The notes below the pieces were generated by a model. The model saw nothing but the letters and a program-made list of their open reading frames with translations. It made no database searches and had not been told where the DNA came from. 54,644 bases of DNA from Prevotella sp. (GTDB lineage: Bacteria; Bacteroidota; Bacteroidia; Bacteroidales; Bacteroidaceae): assembly GCA_017557405.1 (NCBI GenBank), contig JAFYYV010000043.1:1-54644 (forward strand), read 5' to 3'. Position 1 is the first letter of the stretch. Every line of letters starts with the position of its first letter. The position numbers were made by a program, and so were the translations under genes. Below are positions 27,676 through 36,718 of the stretch, one piece after another.

Positions 27676-27707
27676 TTTGTATGTTTATTCTTTTTTTTAT
27701 ATATTTG
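27676..27707 (+). promoter_or_regulatory. Promoter of the large GH31 gene
   Basis: TTTG at 27676-27679, a 20-nt spacer and TATATTTG at 27700-27707; start codon 37 bp on. Confidence 0.8.
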
Positions 27708-27743
27708 TACACAAATAATTGTAATCCTCAAACCTGAAAAACA

Positions 27744-30700
27744 ATGACCATGCGGAAGATGCGACTTTTATTGTGTTTGTTGATAGGAATGCCTTTGATG
27801 TGCTTGGCGCAAGATGGGCATGGAGTGAAGGAACTGCGTCGTTTGAACAAGACGGCGGTGGAAGTGGTTTACGATGACGGGAAGACGATGACCATCGACT
27901 TCTATGGTCCTAATATTTTCCGTTTGTTCCGCGATGATGCAGGTGGCATTTTGCGCAATCCTGAAGCCACGCCTCCCGCAGAGATTTTGGTCAAGGATGC
28001 TCGCAGGGAGGTGAACGTGTATGTGTCGAATTTGAATGATGATTTCATCGTGACAACACAGCCAAAGGAAATATCGTCTGCGGTGGGGCCTTTCGTGAGA
28101 ATCAATAAGACGACTGGGTTGTTTACCATTGGGTATGGAGGTGCTGTTGTGTCGCAGACGGCTCCTGTGGAATTCAATAAAAATGGCTACGACCTACATT
28201 TGTCGATGCGCCCCGATGAATATTTCTTTGGTGGAGGCGTGCAGAATGGTCGTTTTTCGCATCGTGGTCAGAAGATAGACATTGTCAACACCAATTCGTG
28301 GACGGATGGTGGAGTTTGCTCACCCGCACCCTTCTTCTGGTCAAATGCGGGTTATGGCGTGTTGTGTCATACGTTCAAGCCAGGCTGTTATGATTTCACG
28401 GGAAAGGAAACGCTCATTCACCACGATGACGACTATCTGGACGTGTTCTTCATGTTCGACAACACCCCTGTGGCCTTGCTGAACGACTATTTTCAACTCA
28501 CAGGACATCCTGTCCTATTGCCGAAGTTCGCTTTCTATGAAGGTCATCTCAATGCCTACAATCGCGACTATTGGAAAGAGACTAACGACAAAGATCGTGG
28601 CATTCTCTTCGAGGATGGCAAATACTATGTGGAAAGCCAGAAACCTGTGGAAGAAGGAATCCGCGAAACCCTCAATGGATCCTCCCCTACGGGGGGAGGA
28701 CAGGAGGGGGCTTCCTATCAGTTCTCAGCTCGAGCTGTTGTCGACCGTTATGCCGCAGCCGACATGCCATTAGGATGGGTGCTCCCCAACGATGGTTATG
28801 GAGCCGGATATGGACAGACAGAGACACTCGATGGCAATATTGAAAACCTCAAGGCGTTTGGCGACTATGCACGTAGCAAAGGCGTTGAGATAGGCCTCTG
28901 GACACAGTCAAACCTTCATCCAGTGGAAGGGGTGAGTGCTTTGTTGCAGCGCGACATTGTGAAAGAGGTGCGCGACGCGGGTGTGCGCGTGTTGAAGACC
29001 GATGTGGCATGGGTGGGAGCTGGCTATTCGTTCGGATTGAACGGTATTGCCGATGTGGCTCAAATCATGCCCTATTATGGCAACCAGGCACGTCCGTTCG
29101 TCATCTCGGTCGATGGATGGGCAGGCACCCAGCGCTATGCGGGCATCTGGACGGGCGACCAGACGGGTGGCGAATGGGAGTACATCCGCTTCCACATCCC
29201 CACCTACATCGGAGCGGGACTTTCGGGTATGCCGAACATTACGAGCGATGTGGATGGAATCTTCGGCGGTCGCAACATGGAGGTGAACGTCCGCGAATAC
29301 CAATGGAAGACCTTCACGTCCATACAAATGAACATGGACGGGTGGGGGAGCAATCCCAAGTATCCACAGGCGTTGGGCGAACCTGCCACAAGCATCAACC
29401 GAAGTTATCTGAAGTGGAAGTCGATGTTGCTGCCTTATACCTACACGTTCGCCCACGAGGCCGTTAATGGAAAACCGTTGATTCGCGCCATGTTCCTTGA
29501 GGAAGACGGTTCCAATGATTCCGAGTTGTACCATTTCCTCTATGGCAAGCGCACGCAATATCAGTTCATGTATGGCCCCTGGTTCCTTGTGGCTCCCATC
29601 TACGAGGCAGGAGATGTGCGCAACGGCATCTATCTGCCAGGTGGTAGCGTGTGGTACGACTATTTCACGGGCGACGCATACGAAGGTGGCCGAATCATTA
29701 ATTCGTTCGCGTGTCCGTTGTGGAAGATTCCTGTCTTCGTGAAAGAGGGTGCCATCATCCCGATGAACAATCCGAACAACAATCCGTCGCAGATAGACTC
29801 CAAACTTCGCATCTTCGAGGTCTATCCATCAGCGATGCTGACGAGCATAGACGTATTTGACGACGACGGCGTGACTGACAAGAGCGATGAATCGACCACC
29901 TGCGTGGAGCAATATGTGGAGAAGGGAAAGGCTCACGTGACGGTTTGGCCTGCTGTTTTGTCGAGTGGTATGCAAAGGACGAGCGACATCAAGACCACCC
30001 GTTTTGTAGTGAACTTGGCGAAGCAACCGAAGTCGGTCACGGTGAAGGTGAACGGAAAGAAACATGTTTCGAATGTCGATTATAACCCCTCGCCCGAACT
30101 CAATCGATTCTCCACGCCTGGCAGTGAGATGGCGAAACTGAGTGTGAAGAAGAATCCGCAATTGGTTGTGGAGGTGCCAGCTATCGACATCAACGAAGAC
30201 AAGGTGGAGTTGGTGATTGACGGCTTCGTGCCTATTGAAGGGAATGATTGGAAAGTCCGACAGGAGAAGGGCGAATGGAACGTGAACGTGATGGCTGCTG
30301 ACGGGAAATCTTCAGCCTACACCCTCACTCCAGCATGGTTGCCGGTCGATGGTGCCGATTATTATGAAGTCAAGTTCGAAGGCATGAACTATTCTACCAT
30401 CCGCGACACTCATCTGCTCTTCGACCAGTTGAGTCCAGAGATGGACTATGAGTTCCAGGTGCGTGCGGTGAACGAAAGCAAGCAGACACCTTGGACGACC
30501 ATTTCGATGAGAACATCTGCCGATCCGTTTGAGTTCGCCTTGCATGGTCTTTCCGCTACGTGCTCGGTCAACGAGCAGGAAGGCTTCGGTTTGGAACGTC
30601 TGTTCGACTTTGCAGAAGGTGGCGACATCTGGCATACGGATTACCAGAAGCAGGCTGTGCCGTTCACGTTGACCATCGACCTCAATGCCATTGCGACACT

Positions 30701-31556
30701 CGACCGCTTGCAGTATGTGCCTCGACAGAATGCGGGCAATGGAACTATTCTCGAAGGAGATTACTCCCTGAGCATAGATGGCAAGACCTGGACGACGCCC
30801 GAGCATTTCAATTGGACACGCGACAATCGACCGAAGGAAATCGATTTGGCGAACCACCAGACAACGCAGTATCGCTTCGTGCGCCTCAATGTGAGTAAGG
30901 CAGTGGGCAACTTCGGGTCGGGAGCCGAGTTCTACGCCTTCTACAAGCCTGGTACGAAATACACCATTCCTGGCGACATCAACGAAGACGGGAAAATCGA
31001 TGAGAACGACATGACATCCTACATGAACTACACTGGCGTGAGGCAGGGCGATGGCGATTTCGAAGGCTACATCTCGAAGGGCGACCTCAACCACAATGGC
31101 ATCATCGATGCATACGACATCTCGCATGTTGCGACAAAGCTCGATGGAGGAATATATGGTGGAAATCGTGGCACGTTGGCAGGTATCATCACAGCCGAAC
31201 CCGACAAGGCGGCCTATAACGCAGGCGATGACATTGTCATCACAGTCAGTGGGCGGCAGATGCAAGCCATCAACGCCCTCAGTTTCATCTTGCCTTACAA
31301 GGAGGCCGACATGAAGTTTGTGAGCGTCGAGCCTGTAGCAGTGAAGGAAATGCGCAACCTCACCAACGACCGCCTGCACTCGAATGGTGAGAAGGTGCTC
31401 TATCCCACGTTCGCTAACATCGGCAACCAACATGTGTTGGCGGATGACGCAGTCCTCTTCCGCTTGCATTTCAAGGCACAACGCAAGCTTTCGTTGAAAC
31501 AAGTGGGTATGAAGGGAATGATTGTGGACAAGTCGCTCAATACGATTGAGTTCTGA
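27744..31556 (+). CDS. Giant multidomain GH31 with FN3, F5/8, dockerin and cohesin-like domains
   Basis: A 1270-residue secreted protein. Signal peptide; GH31 N-terminal domain and barrel with nucleophile Asp420 in LKTDVAW and acid/base Asp472 in WTGDQTGG; GH31 C-terminal sheets; fibronectin III (about 853-923); F5/8 domain (about 933-1066); a dockerin with two calcium loops (DINEDGKIDENDM and DLNHNGIIDAYDI, about 1076-1134); and a cohesin-like beta-sandwich (about 1145-1270). Motif wording differs from YicI and is closer, from memory, to alpha-galactosidase or alpha-N-acetylgalactosaminidase branches of GH31; the substrate is open. Residues about 313-324 (SSPTGGGQEGA) come from an inserted dispersed repeat. 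Confidence 0.9.
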   Translation: MTMRKMRLLLCLLIGMPLMCLAQDGHGVKELRRLNKTAVEVVYDDGKTMTIDFYGPNIFRLFRDDAGGILRNPEATPPAEILVKDARREVNVYVSNLNDDFIVTTQPKEISSAVGPFVRINKTTGLFTIGYGGAVVSQTAPVEFNKNGYDLHLSMRPDEYFFGGGVQNGRFSHRGQKIDIVNTNSWTDGGVCSPAPFFWSNAGYGVLCHTFKPGCYDFTGKETLIHHDDDYLDVFFMFDNTPVALLNDYFQLTGHPVLLPKFAFYEGHLNAYNRDYWKETNDKDRGILFEDGKYYVESQKPVEEGIRETLNGSSPTGGGQEGASYQFSARAVVDRYAAADMPLGWVLPNDGYGAGYGQTETLDGNIENLKAFGDYARSKGVEIGLWTQSNLHPVEGVSALLQRDIVKEVRDAGVRVLKTDVAWVGAGYSFGLNGIADVAQIMPYYGNQARPFVISVDGWAGTQRYAGIWTGDQTGGEWEYIRFHIPTYIGAGLSGMPNITSDVDGIFGGRNMEVNVREYQWKTFTSIQMNMDGWGSNPKYPQALGEPATSINRSYLKWKSMLLPYTYTFAHEAVNGKPLIRAMFLEEDGSNDSELYHFLYGKRTQYQFMYGPWFLVAPIYEAGDVRNGIYLPGGSVWYDYFTGDAYEGGRIINSFACPLWKIPVFVKEGAIIPMNNPNNNPSQIDSKLRIFEVYPSAMLTSIDVFDDDGVTDKSDESTTCVEQYVEKGKAHVTVWPAVLSSGMQRTSDIKTTRFVVNLAKQPKSVTVKVNGKKHVSNVDYNPSPELNRFSTPGSEMAKLSVKKNPQLVVEVPAIDINEDKVELVIDGFVPIEGNDWKVRQEKGEWNVNVMAADGKSSAYTLTPAWLPVDGADYYEVKFEGMNYSTIRDTHLLFDQLSPEMDYEFQVRAVNESKQTPWTTISMRTSADPFEFALHGLSATCSVNEQEGFGLERLFDFAEGGDIWHTDYQKQAVPFTLTIDLNAIATLDRLQYVPRQNAGNGTILEGDYSLSIDGKTWTTPEHFNWTRDNRPKEIDLANHQTTQYRFVRLNVSKAVGNFGSGAEFYAFYKPGTKYTIPGDINEDGKIDENDMTSYMNYTGVRQGDGDFEGYISKGDLNHNGIIDAYDISHVATKLDGGIYGGNRGTLAGIITAEPDKAAYNAGDDIVITVSGRQMQAINALSFILPYKEADMKFVSVEPVAVKEMRNLTNDRLHSNGEKVLYPTFANIGNQHVLADDAVLFRLHFKAQRKLSLKQVGMKGMIVDKSLNTIEF
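28680..28714 (+). repeat. GC-rich hairpin repeat, copy C, inside the GH31 gene
   Basis: CCTCCCCTACGGGGGGAGG followed by ACAGGAGGGGGCT. It is the same element as copies A and B but in frame inside the catalytic region, where it adds SSPTGGGQEGA. Confidence 0.8.
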
Positions 31557-31599
31557 CAAAACTGTTTTTAGCCTAAACTCCACAATAGTGATGATTAAC

Positions 31600-31633
31600 A
31601 AAGCCCACCAACCTTTCTGGCTGATGGGCTTTT
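31600..31633. terminator. Bidirectional terminator between GH31 and mutS2
   Basis: AAAGCCCA pairs with TGGGCTTTT across a 17-nt loop that holds a further CCA/TGG pairing. A T run follows on the plus strand. Both flanking genes converge on it. Confidence 0.75.
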
Positions 31634-31655
31634 CGTATAGCGAACAAGAGTGTAC

Positions 31656-34220
31656 TTATAGATCCACCACCGTGATGCCTGCGCCACCGAACTGCACGTG
31701 TTCGTCGGCGTAGTGGGTTACATTGGGCACGGTAGAGAGATATTGACGGATGAGTTGGCGCAGGATACCGTTGCCCTTTCCGTGAAGAATGCGCACACGC
31801 GACATGCCTACTAGAATGGCGTCGTCGATGAAATAGGTGACTGCATTCAAGGCTTCGTCACCCCGCATGCCTCGCACGTCGAGGTCTTGGTGGAAACCCT
31901 GTCGATGGGAATCGATGGTCTCGCGTGTCTCGCGACTGATGTTGTAGGCAGACAGGTTGGCATGTTTCTCCACGGGTTTGCTGTCATCGGCAGGTTCCAA
32001 ACGTTCCACGCGCATTTTCGTGCGCATACCACCGAAGATGACCGATGCCATTTTCCCTTCGATGCTTTCAACCGTTCCCACTGATTGCAGTCCTTTGATG
32101 CGAACGGTGGAACCGACGCTGATGGCGGGGGTGAGCCCCCCTCTGTCCCCCCCGTTGGGGGAAGAATTTTGGGTATTGGGTGATGGCTGTTGGTTGTTCT
32201 CGGCCTTCTCCTTCTTGCGTTTCTCCTTCCTTTCCTTGCGTGCTTGCAGTTGCGCGATCTTCTTGGCAATCTTTTCGTCTTCGGCACGTGTGTCGATATC
32301 GTGGAGGTCTGCTCTGAAAGCCTCCAGTTCCTGGCGAATCAGTCGGGTCTCCTCCTTCTGAGCCTGATTCTCGCGAATCTCACGAATGGCGTTCTCTATC
32401 CGTTTGTTGCTCTCGCGCAACAGCTCCTCAGCCTCCTCCTTGGCCTTGCGCAGAATCTCCTTGCGGCTTTGCTCGATGTCGGTGAGGTCGGTTTCGTAGC
32501 GGGCGATAGTGCGCTCCATGTCTTTCTCGCGCTGGTGGATGGTTTGGCGCTTGTTCTCCCAATATCGTTTGTCGCGCACGATGTCTTGCAGGTATTTGTC
32601 GCTTTGTATGTAGTCGCTTCCCACTATCTCGCTGGCGTCGTTGATGACCTCTTCGGGAATGCCCGTTTTTCGTGCAATCTCGATGGCGAACGACGAGCCT
32701 GGCTGTCCGATGCTGAGCTGGAACAGGGCTTGCATCTCGTGGCGATCGTAGAGCATGGCGCCGTTGACGATTCCTTCGTGGTCGTCGGCAAAATGCTTCA
32801 GGTTCTGATAGTGCGTGGTGATGATTCCAAAGGCCTTCTTCTTCCAGAATTGGTTCAACACAGCCTCGGCAATAGCCCCTCCAATGGTAGGTTCTGTTCC
32901 ACTGCCAAACTCATCGATGAGCAGCAACGTCTCCTCGTCGGCCTTCTTCATCATCTGCTTCATGTTCAGCAGGTGGCTCGAATAGGTGGAGAGGTCGTTC
33001 TCAATGCTTTGCTCATCGCCAATGTCAATCATGATATTCTGGAAGACACCCGTCTGCGAGCGTTCGCTGACAGGGATGGACAGTCCGCATTGCAGCATGT
33101 ATTGCAACAGGCCTGCCGTCTTCAGGCAAACTGACTTGCCGCCGGCGTTAGGTCCTGAAATGATGAGGATGCGCTTTTCACGGGTCAGCATGATGTCGAG
33201 CGGAACAACTTGCTTGCCTTGCTTCTCAAGCGACATCTGCAACAAGGGATGAATAGCGCGAATCCAGTCGATATGCGCCTTTTGTTCCACATGCGGCTCG
33301 ATGGCTTGGAACTGTACGGCCAGCTCGGCTTTGGCACGAATCAGGTCGATGTTGGCTAGGAATTTGTAGGAGTCAAGGATTTCGCTGACGTGTGGGCGCA
33401 CTTGCTTGGTGAAGTCGGTCAGTATGCGGATGATTTCACGTCGTTCATCGGCTTCGAGCTCGCGAATGCGGTTATTGGCTTCCACGACCTCTGCGGGCTC
33501 GATATACACCGTGCGCCCTGATGCTGACTCATCGTGGACGATGCCTTTCATCTTGCGTTTCAGACTCGGAGCCACGGGGATGACAAGGCGACCATCACGC
33601 ATGGTGGGAGCCACGTCTTTGTCCACCAGTCCATCACTCTGTGCCGAACGCAGGATTCCATACAACGTCCGTGAGATGCTCCCTTCTGTTCGAGCGAGTT
33701 CTTGGCGTATGCGAAGCAAGTCAGGTGATGCATTGTCGCGCATGCGTCCGAACTTGTCGAGCAGTTGGTCGATGCGTTGGATGAGCAACGGGAATGTCAC
33801 CACTCCGTCAGCCAGTCGGTGCAGGGCAGGGTAGAGAGGTTGCGGTTTTTCACCTCTTGCCTCGTACTTCTTCCCTCCATCCTCCGTGCGGTTCACGAAC
33901 TTCACAATGTCGTGGATGGTCTCCAGAGAGCGTTTCAGGTCGAACAACTCGTTTTCTTCTAGATGTGTGTTCTCCAGTCGGATTCTTGCAAGCGACGTGC
34001 GCACGTCGAAGAAATATTGAAGTGGGAAATCCTCGTCTTCCTCTTGCAATCTTCGAAACTCCTTGATTTGCTCCATCCACTCGTTAATCGTGTCGGCATC
34101 GTTTGAAAACGCAATGTCGTCCACCATCTCGCTGCCCAAAGTTGACAGGCAATTGCCTCTCAACAAGCGGCGGATGTCAGTAAATCCTATCTTCGTTTCG
34201 AAATTGACTGGGTAAACCAT
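31656..34220 (-). CDS. mutS2: MutS2-type endonuclease/ribosome-rescue ATPase
   Basis: An 854-residue MutS2: core and clamp helices, Walker A GPNAGGKSVCLKTAG, Walker B LLLIDEFGSGTEP, a long coiled coil (about residues 515-665), a low-complexity linker, a KOW-like segment (VGSTVRIKGLQSVGTVESI) and a C-terminal Smr nuclease domain (LDVRGMRGDEAL to HGKGNGILR). It lacks the mismatch-recognition domain of MutS. Known roles are suppression of recombination and splitting of collided ribosomes. The linker at about 675-697 is made of two intergenic-type repeats. The start MVYPVNFETKIGF is standard, yet its TACCTTTG box ends 4 bp before the ATG, suggesting a leaderless mRNA. Confidence 0.95.
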   Translation of the reverse strand: MVYPVNFETKIGFTDIRRLLRGNCLSTLGSEMVDDIAFSNDADTINEWMEQIKEFRRLQEEDEDFPLQYFFDVRTSLARIRLENTHLEENELFDLKRSLETIHDIVKFVNRTEDGGKKYEARGEKPQPLYPALHRLADGVVTFPLLIQRIDQLLDKFGRMRDNASPDLLRIRQELARTEGSISRTLYGILRSAQSDGLVDKDVAPTMRDGRLVIPVAPSLKRKMKGIVHDESASGRTVYIEPAEVVEANNRIRELEADERREIIRILTDFTKQVRPHVSEILDSYKFLANIDLIRAKAELAVQFQAIEPHVEQKAHIDWIRAIHPLLQMSLEKQGKQVVPLDIMLTREKRILIISGPNAGGKSVCLKTAGLLQYMLQCGLSIPVSERSQTGVFQNIMIDIGDEQSIENDLSTYSSHLLNMKQMMKKADEETLLLIDEFGSGTEPTIGGAIAEAVLNQFWKKKAFGIITTHYQNLKHFADDHEGIVNGAMLYDRHEMQALFQLSIGQPGSSFAIEIARKTGIPEEVINDASEIVGSDYIQSDKYLQDIVRDKRYWENKRQTIHQREKDMERTIARYETDLTDIEQSRKEILRKAKEEAEELLRESNKRIENAIREIRENQAQKEETRLIRQELEAFRADLHDIDTRAEDEKIAKKIAQLQARKERKEKRKKEKAENNQQPSPNTQNSSPNGGDRGGLTPAISVGSTVRIKGLQSVGTVESIEGKMASVIFGGMRTKMRVERLEPADDSKPVEKHANLSAYNISRETRETIDSHRQGFHQDLDVRGMRGDEALNAVTYFIDDAILVGMSRVRILHGKGNGILRQLIRQYLSTVPNVTHYADEHVQFGGAGITVVDL
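32132..32166 (-). repeat. GC-rich hairpin repeat, copy D, inside mutS2
   Basis: Read on the minus strand it gives TTCCCCC AAC GGGGGGA and then CAGAGGGGGGCT. It is in frame and in the same sense as copy C, and encodes SSPNGGDRGGL. The next 30 bp (to about 32198) are TTGGGT-type low-complexity DNA like that between surE and lpxB. Confidence 0.8.
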
Positions 34221-34224
34221 GCTG

Positions 34225-34232
34225 CAAAGGTA
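34225..34232 (-). promoter_or_regulatory. Minus-10-like box touching the mutS2 start
   Basis: TACCTTTG on the minus strand with only 4 nt to the ATG, so transcription would begin at or next to the start codon. Confidence 0.5.
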
Positions 34233-34351
34233 CGGTTTTTTACTGAAGTAAGAAGAATGAGAAATGAAGAATTCATATTTGCATAGTGTTAATTTTGATT
34301 AATTCAGTCGTAATTCTTCCCCCTTCATTCTTCATTCTTCATTTTTTATAC

Positions 34352-34359
34352 TACCTTTG
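34352..34359 (+). promoter_or_regulatory. Minus-10-like box for tRNA-Ser
   Basis: TACCTTTG, 26 bp before the mature tRNA 5' end. Confidence 0.65.
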
Positions 34360-34385
34360 CACTCGCTTTTCAAGCAACGAACACT

Positions 34386-34470
34386 GGAGAGATGGTAGAG
34401 TGGTCGATTACAACGGTCTTGAAAACCGTCGTGCTGAGAGGCACCGGGGGTTCGAATCCCTCTCTCTCCG
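34386..34470 (+). tRNA. tRNA-Ser (TGA)
   Basis: An 85-nt class II tRNA. Acceptor GGAGAGA pairs with TCTCTCC, discriminator G73. The anticodon stem is ACGGT/ACCGT around CTTGAAA, anticodon TGA. A long variable arm (CGTGCTGAGAGGCACC) and T loop TTCGAAT follow. CCA is not encoded. Confidence 0.97.
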
Positions 34471-34482
34471 CAAAGCATTTAG

Positions 34483-34514
34483 ACTGGTTGAGTTTTCTCA
34501 ACCAGTTTTTTTTG
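34483..34514 (+). terminator. Terminator of the tRNA-Ser transcript
   Basis: ACTGGTTGAG, loop TTTT, CTCAACCAGT, then eight or more T residues. It is a strong rho-independent signal 13 bp behind the tRNA. Confidence 0.95.
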
Positions 34515-34562
34515 TGCTCCACCAAGCTTGCTTGAGTGGGAGCAAAAGAATTTCCTCTCTCC

Positions 34563-35831
34563 TCACGGCTCCATGATTTCCTTTCCACGGCAGAAGCGGT
34601 GAGCGATTTGGCGGTCGTCGCCCACGTAGATGTATCGCTCCAGACGGTGGAGCAGGGAGTATTCATCGGGGTGCAGTACTTCATCATTGATGACCAGTGC
34701 ATCGAAATCGTAGCCGGGCTCGAAACTGCCGACCTTTCCGAAGAAGCTTCCTGCCGACTTGGTGGCTATCCAGAACACTTCGGGCAGGGTCAGGAAGCCC
34801 TTGCTATGATCAAGTTCGTAGTGCATCTTGCTCACCTGAATGGCATAAGTCAACATGCGGAACATGTTCAGGTCGTGGCCACCGCTGATGTCGCTGCCGA
34901 GTCCCACGTGCAATCCCTCGTTGAGGAATGTGCGTACGGGAGCCATGCCCGACGACAGGTTGAAGTTGGAAGTAGGACAGTGGGCGACCATCACCCCGTT
35001 GCGTTTCATCATTTCAAGTTCTTCGCCCGATGTCCACACGCAGTGGGCCATGATGGTTGGTGTTTGTCCGAAGAGTCCATAGCGATTATAAGCATCGCCA
35101 TAGCAGGTGCTCTCCTTTTCCAAATCCTTCACCCATTCAATCTCCGACGTGTTCTCCGACAGATGCGACTGTACGGGCAACTGATATTTTATTGCCAGTT
35201 CGCCACAAGCCTTCAGCAACTCGGGTGTACACGACGGAACGAAGCGTGGCGTGATGATGGGACGCACCAACGCATCGGGCTGGTTGAACTCGGCTATCAG
35301 CCGTTCGTTGCCCTCTATGGCCGCCTCCACGTCTTCAGAGAGATTGTCAGGACAGTGGCGGTTCATGGCCACCTTGCCCACCAGCGCGCCCATGCCGGCC
35401 TCCTGATACAGTTTCATCAGCAGACGGGTGCTCTCGGTGTGTATGGTTCCGAAGACGCAACTACGCATGGTTCCGAAGAGCCACTGTGTATGCAGGAAAC
35501 GGCGGTACATGCGCTCTGCATAATGAATGTCGGCATACTTCGCCTCCTCAGGGAACGTGTAGTTCTCCAACCACGGCAACAGTTGCAAATCCATCGCCAC
35601 ACCTTGGTTATGCACCTGAGGTGCATGCACATGCATGTCGTTCATGGCTGGAATGAGCAGACAGTTGCCGAAATCCACGAACTCAGCGTCCTCATAGCCC
35701 GTCCGTGGCCTTTCAGCCATCACCTTCTCCACGCGCCCGTCGGCACCCACGGCGATATAGCCGTTTTCCACCACCTCAAAATGGTCTTTCTCCTTTGTAA
35801 AGAGGATGTGAGCCTTATAAACCTTCTTCAT
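34563..35831 (-). CDS. Guanine-deaminase-like amidohydrolase
   Basis: A 422-residue metal-dependent hydrolase. I take the start at [16 protein letters not shown]; the open frame continues 99 codons further upstream, but that part runs antisense to the next gene and has no family likeness. Visible family features are the metal site [10 protein letters not shown], the guanine-deaminase phrase [62 protein letters not shown] and [15 protein letters not shown]. It would convert guanine to xanthine in the cytoplasm for purine salvage. A TAATTTTG box lies 25 bp upstream. It is a single gene, divergent from the DUF3828-like lipoprotein. Confidence 0.9.
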   Translation of the reverse strand: MKKVYKAHILFTKEKDHFEVVENGYIAVGADGRVEKVMAERPRTGYEDAEFVDFGNCLLIPAMNDMHVHAPQVHNQGVAMDLQLLPWLENYTFPEEAKYADIHYAERMYRRFLHTQWLFGTMRSCVFGTIHTESTRLLMKLYQEAGMGALVGKVAMNRHCPDNLSEDVEAAIEGNERLIAEFNQPDALVRPIITPRFVPSCTPELLKACGELAIKYQLPVQSHLSENTSEIEWVKDLEKESTCYGDAYNRYGLFGQTPTIMAHCVWTSGEELEMMKRNGVMVAHCPTSNFNLSSGMAPVRTFLNEGLHVGLGSDISGGHDLNMFRMLTYAIQVSKMHYELDHSKGFLTLPEVFWIATKSAGSFFGKVGSFEPGYDFDALVINDEVLHPDEYSLLHRLERYIYVGDDRQIAHRFCRGKEIMEP

Positions 35832-35855
35832 ATACGATGATAGTTTGATATGGCA

Positions 35856-35863
35856 CAAAATTA
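35856..35863 (-). promoter_or_regulatory. Minus-10-like box for the guanine-deaminase-like gene
   Basis: TAATTTTG on the minus strand, 25 bp before the chosen start. It supports the shorter coding region. Confidence 0.55.
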
Positions 35864-35906
35864 CAAAAAAAATGGGACAAACGCAATATTTGTCACGATA
35901 ATTAGT

Positions 35907-35914
35907 TACTTTTG
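35907..35914 (+). promoter_or_regulatory. Minus-10-like box for the lipoprotein gene
   Basis: TACTTTTG, 36 bp before the start codon. Confidence 0.5.
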
Positions 35915-35949
35915 CAACGAAGAATGATGAATTAAAGAACCACGTAGTT

Positions 35950-36537
35950 ATGAAAAAGACCCCCTTGTTCATTACCGCCCTGCTGCTGATGCTGTCAGCC
36001 TGCGGAGGCCAGAAACCACAAGAAGAGAAAGTGGAAACCGCCGTTGCCGACACTGCCGCGACCGCTTCTGTTGCGACCGACTCGACCGCCCTCAAGGCGA
36101 AGGCCGAGATAGTCGGCATCATCAACAAACTCTATGCCGCCGCATCCAAGAACGAAGGCGACATCGACGGGCGTTTTGCCTGTCATGTCTGGCGCGACAC
36201 GGTGGATGCCGTCAATGCGAAGGACGCCCAGTTGGAGGAAATCGGATTCTTCAACGACGACTATTGGACCATGATGCAGGATTCCAACCCCGACGACCTG
36301 GAGGCCCGCGACATCCAGTTCGAGCAGTTGGACGTGGCGAAGGGTAGGGCGTTGGTCGACTTCGTTCTTCATAGCTCCATTCAGACCGTCCACATGAAGT
36401 TCCTCTTCTGCCGCGACGACGCCGACTGGCGAGTGCACGACATCATCCGGTTCTTCGACGACATCGACGGCACGGAGTCCTCCTTCAGCTTCATGAAATC
36501 GATGCAAGGATATCTGAGCAAGCCGTTGGAGGAATAA
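35950..36537 (+). CDS. Lipoprotein, DUF3828-like
   Basis: A 195-residue protein with a lipoprotein signal (MKKTPLFITALLLMLSAC, Cys18) and an Ala/Thr/Glu-rich linker. A compact domain of about 145 residues follows (IVGIINKLYAAA to DDADWRVHDIIRFFDD), resembling DUF3828/NTF2-like folds in which a helix pair precedes sheets ending in WRVHDI. Function is unknown. It is monocistronic with a strong terminator. Confidence 0.75.
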   Translation: MKKTPLFITALLLMLSACGGQKPQEEKVETAVADTAATASVATDSTALKAKAEIVGIINKLYAAASKNEGDIDGRFACHVWRDTVDAVNAKDAQLEEIGFFNDDYWTMMQDSNPDDLEARDIQFEQLDVAKGRALVDFVLHSSIQTVHMKFLFCRDDADWRVHDIIRFFDDIDGTESSFSFMKSMQGYLSKPLEE

Positions 36538-36554
36538 AAGGAAAATGCCTCAAA

Positions 36555-36587
36555 CATAAAAGGACCATCGCTGATGGCCCTTTTATG
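36555..36587 (+). terminator. Terminator behind the DUF3828-like lipoprotein
   Basis: CATAAAAGG.CCATC pairs with GATGG.CCTTTTATG, a long stem with a T run within its 3' arm. It leads straight into the GGAGTTA repeat array. Confidence 0.85.
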
Positions 36588-36589
36588 TA

Positions 36590-36617
36590 GGAGTTAATAG
36601 GGAGTTAAAAGGAGTTA
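36590..36617 (+). repeat. GGAGTTA array, left copy
   Basis: Three GGAGTTA units at 36590, 36601 and 36611 (10-11 bp apart). They are followed by a GC-rich stretch and GGACATTAGCCC near 36683. The same order is seen in inverse orientation at 40942-40990. Confidence 0.8.
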
Positions 36618-36718
36618 TCGCGGTCTTCGCCCGCTAGGGGAAAGGCTACGGGTAGGCGAACGTAGTTCGGGAATGTCTAATAGGACATTAGCCCAATTTT
36701 CAAATAAATTGTCAATTG

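Noticed and set aside
35832-36128. Upstream extension of the guanine-deaminase-like frame by 99 codons
   Set aside because: It runs through the promoter box at 35856 and antisense to the lipoprotein gene; the family begins at MKKVYKAH.
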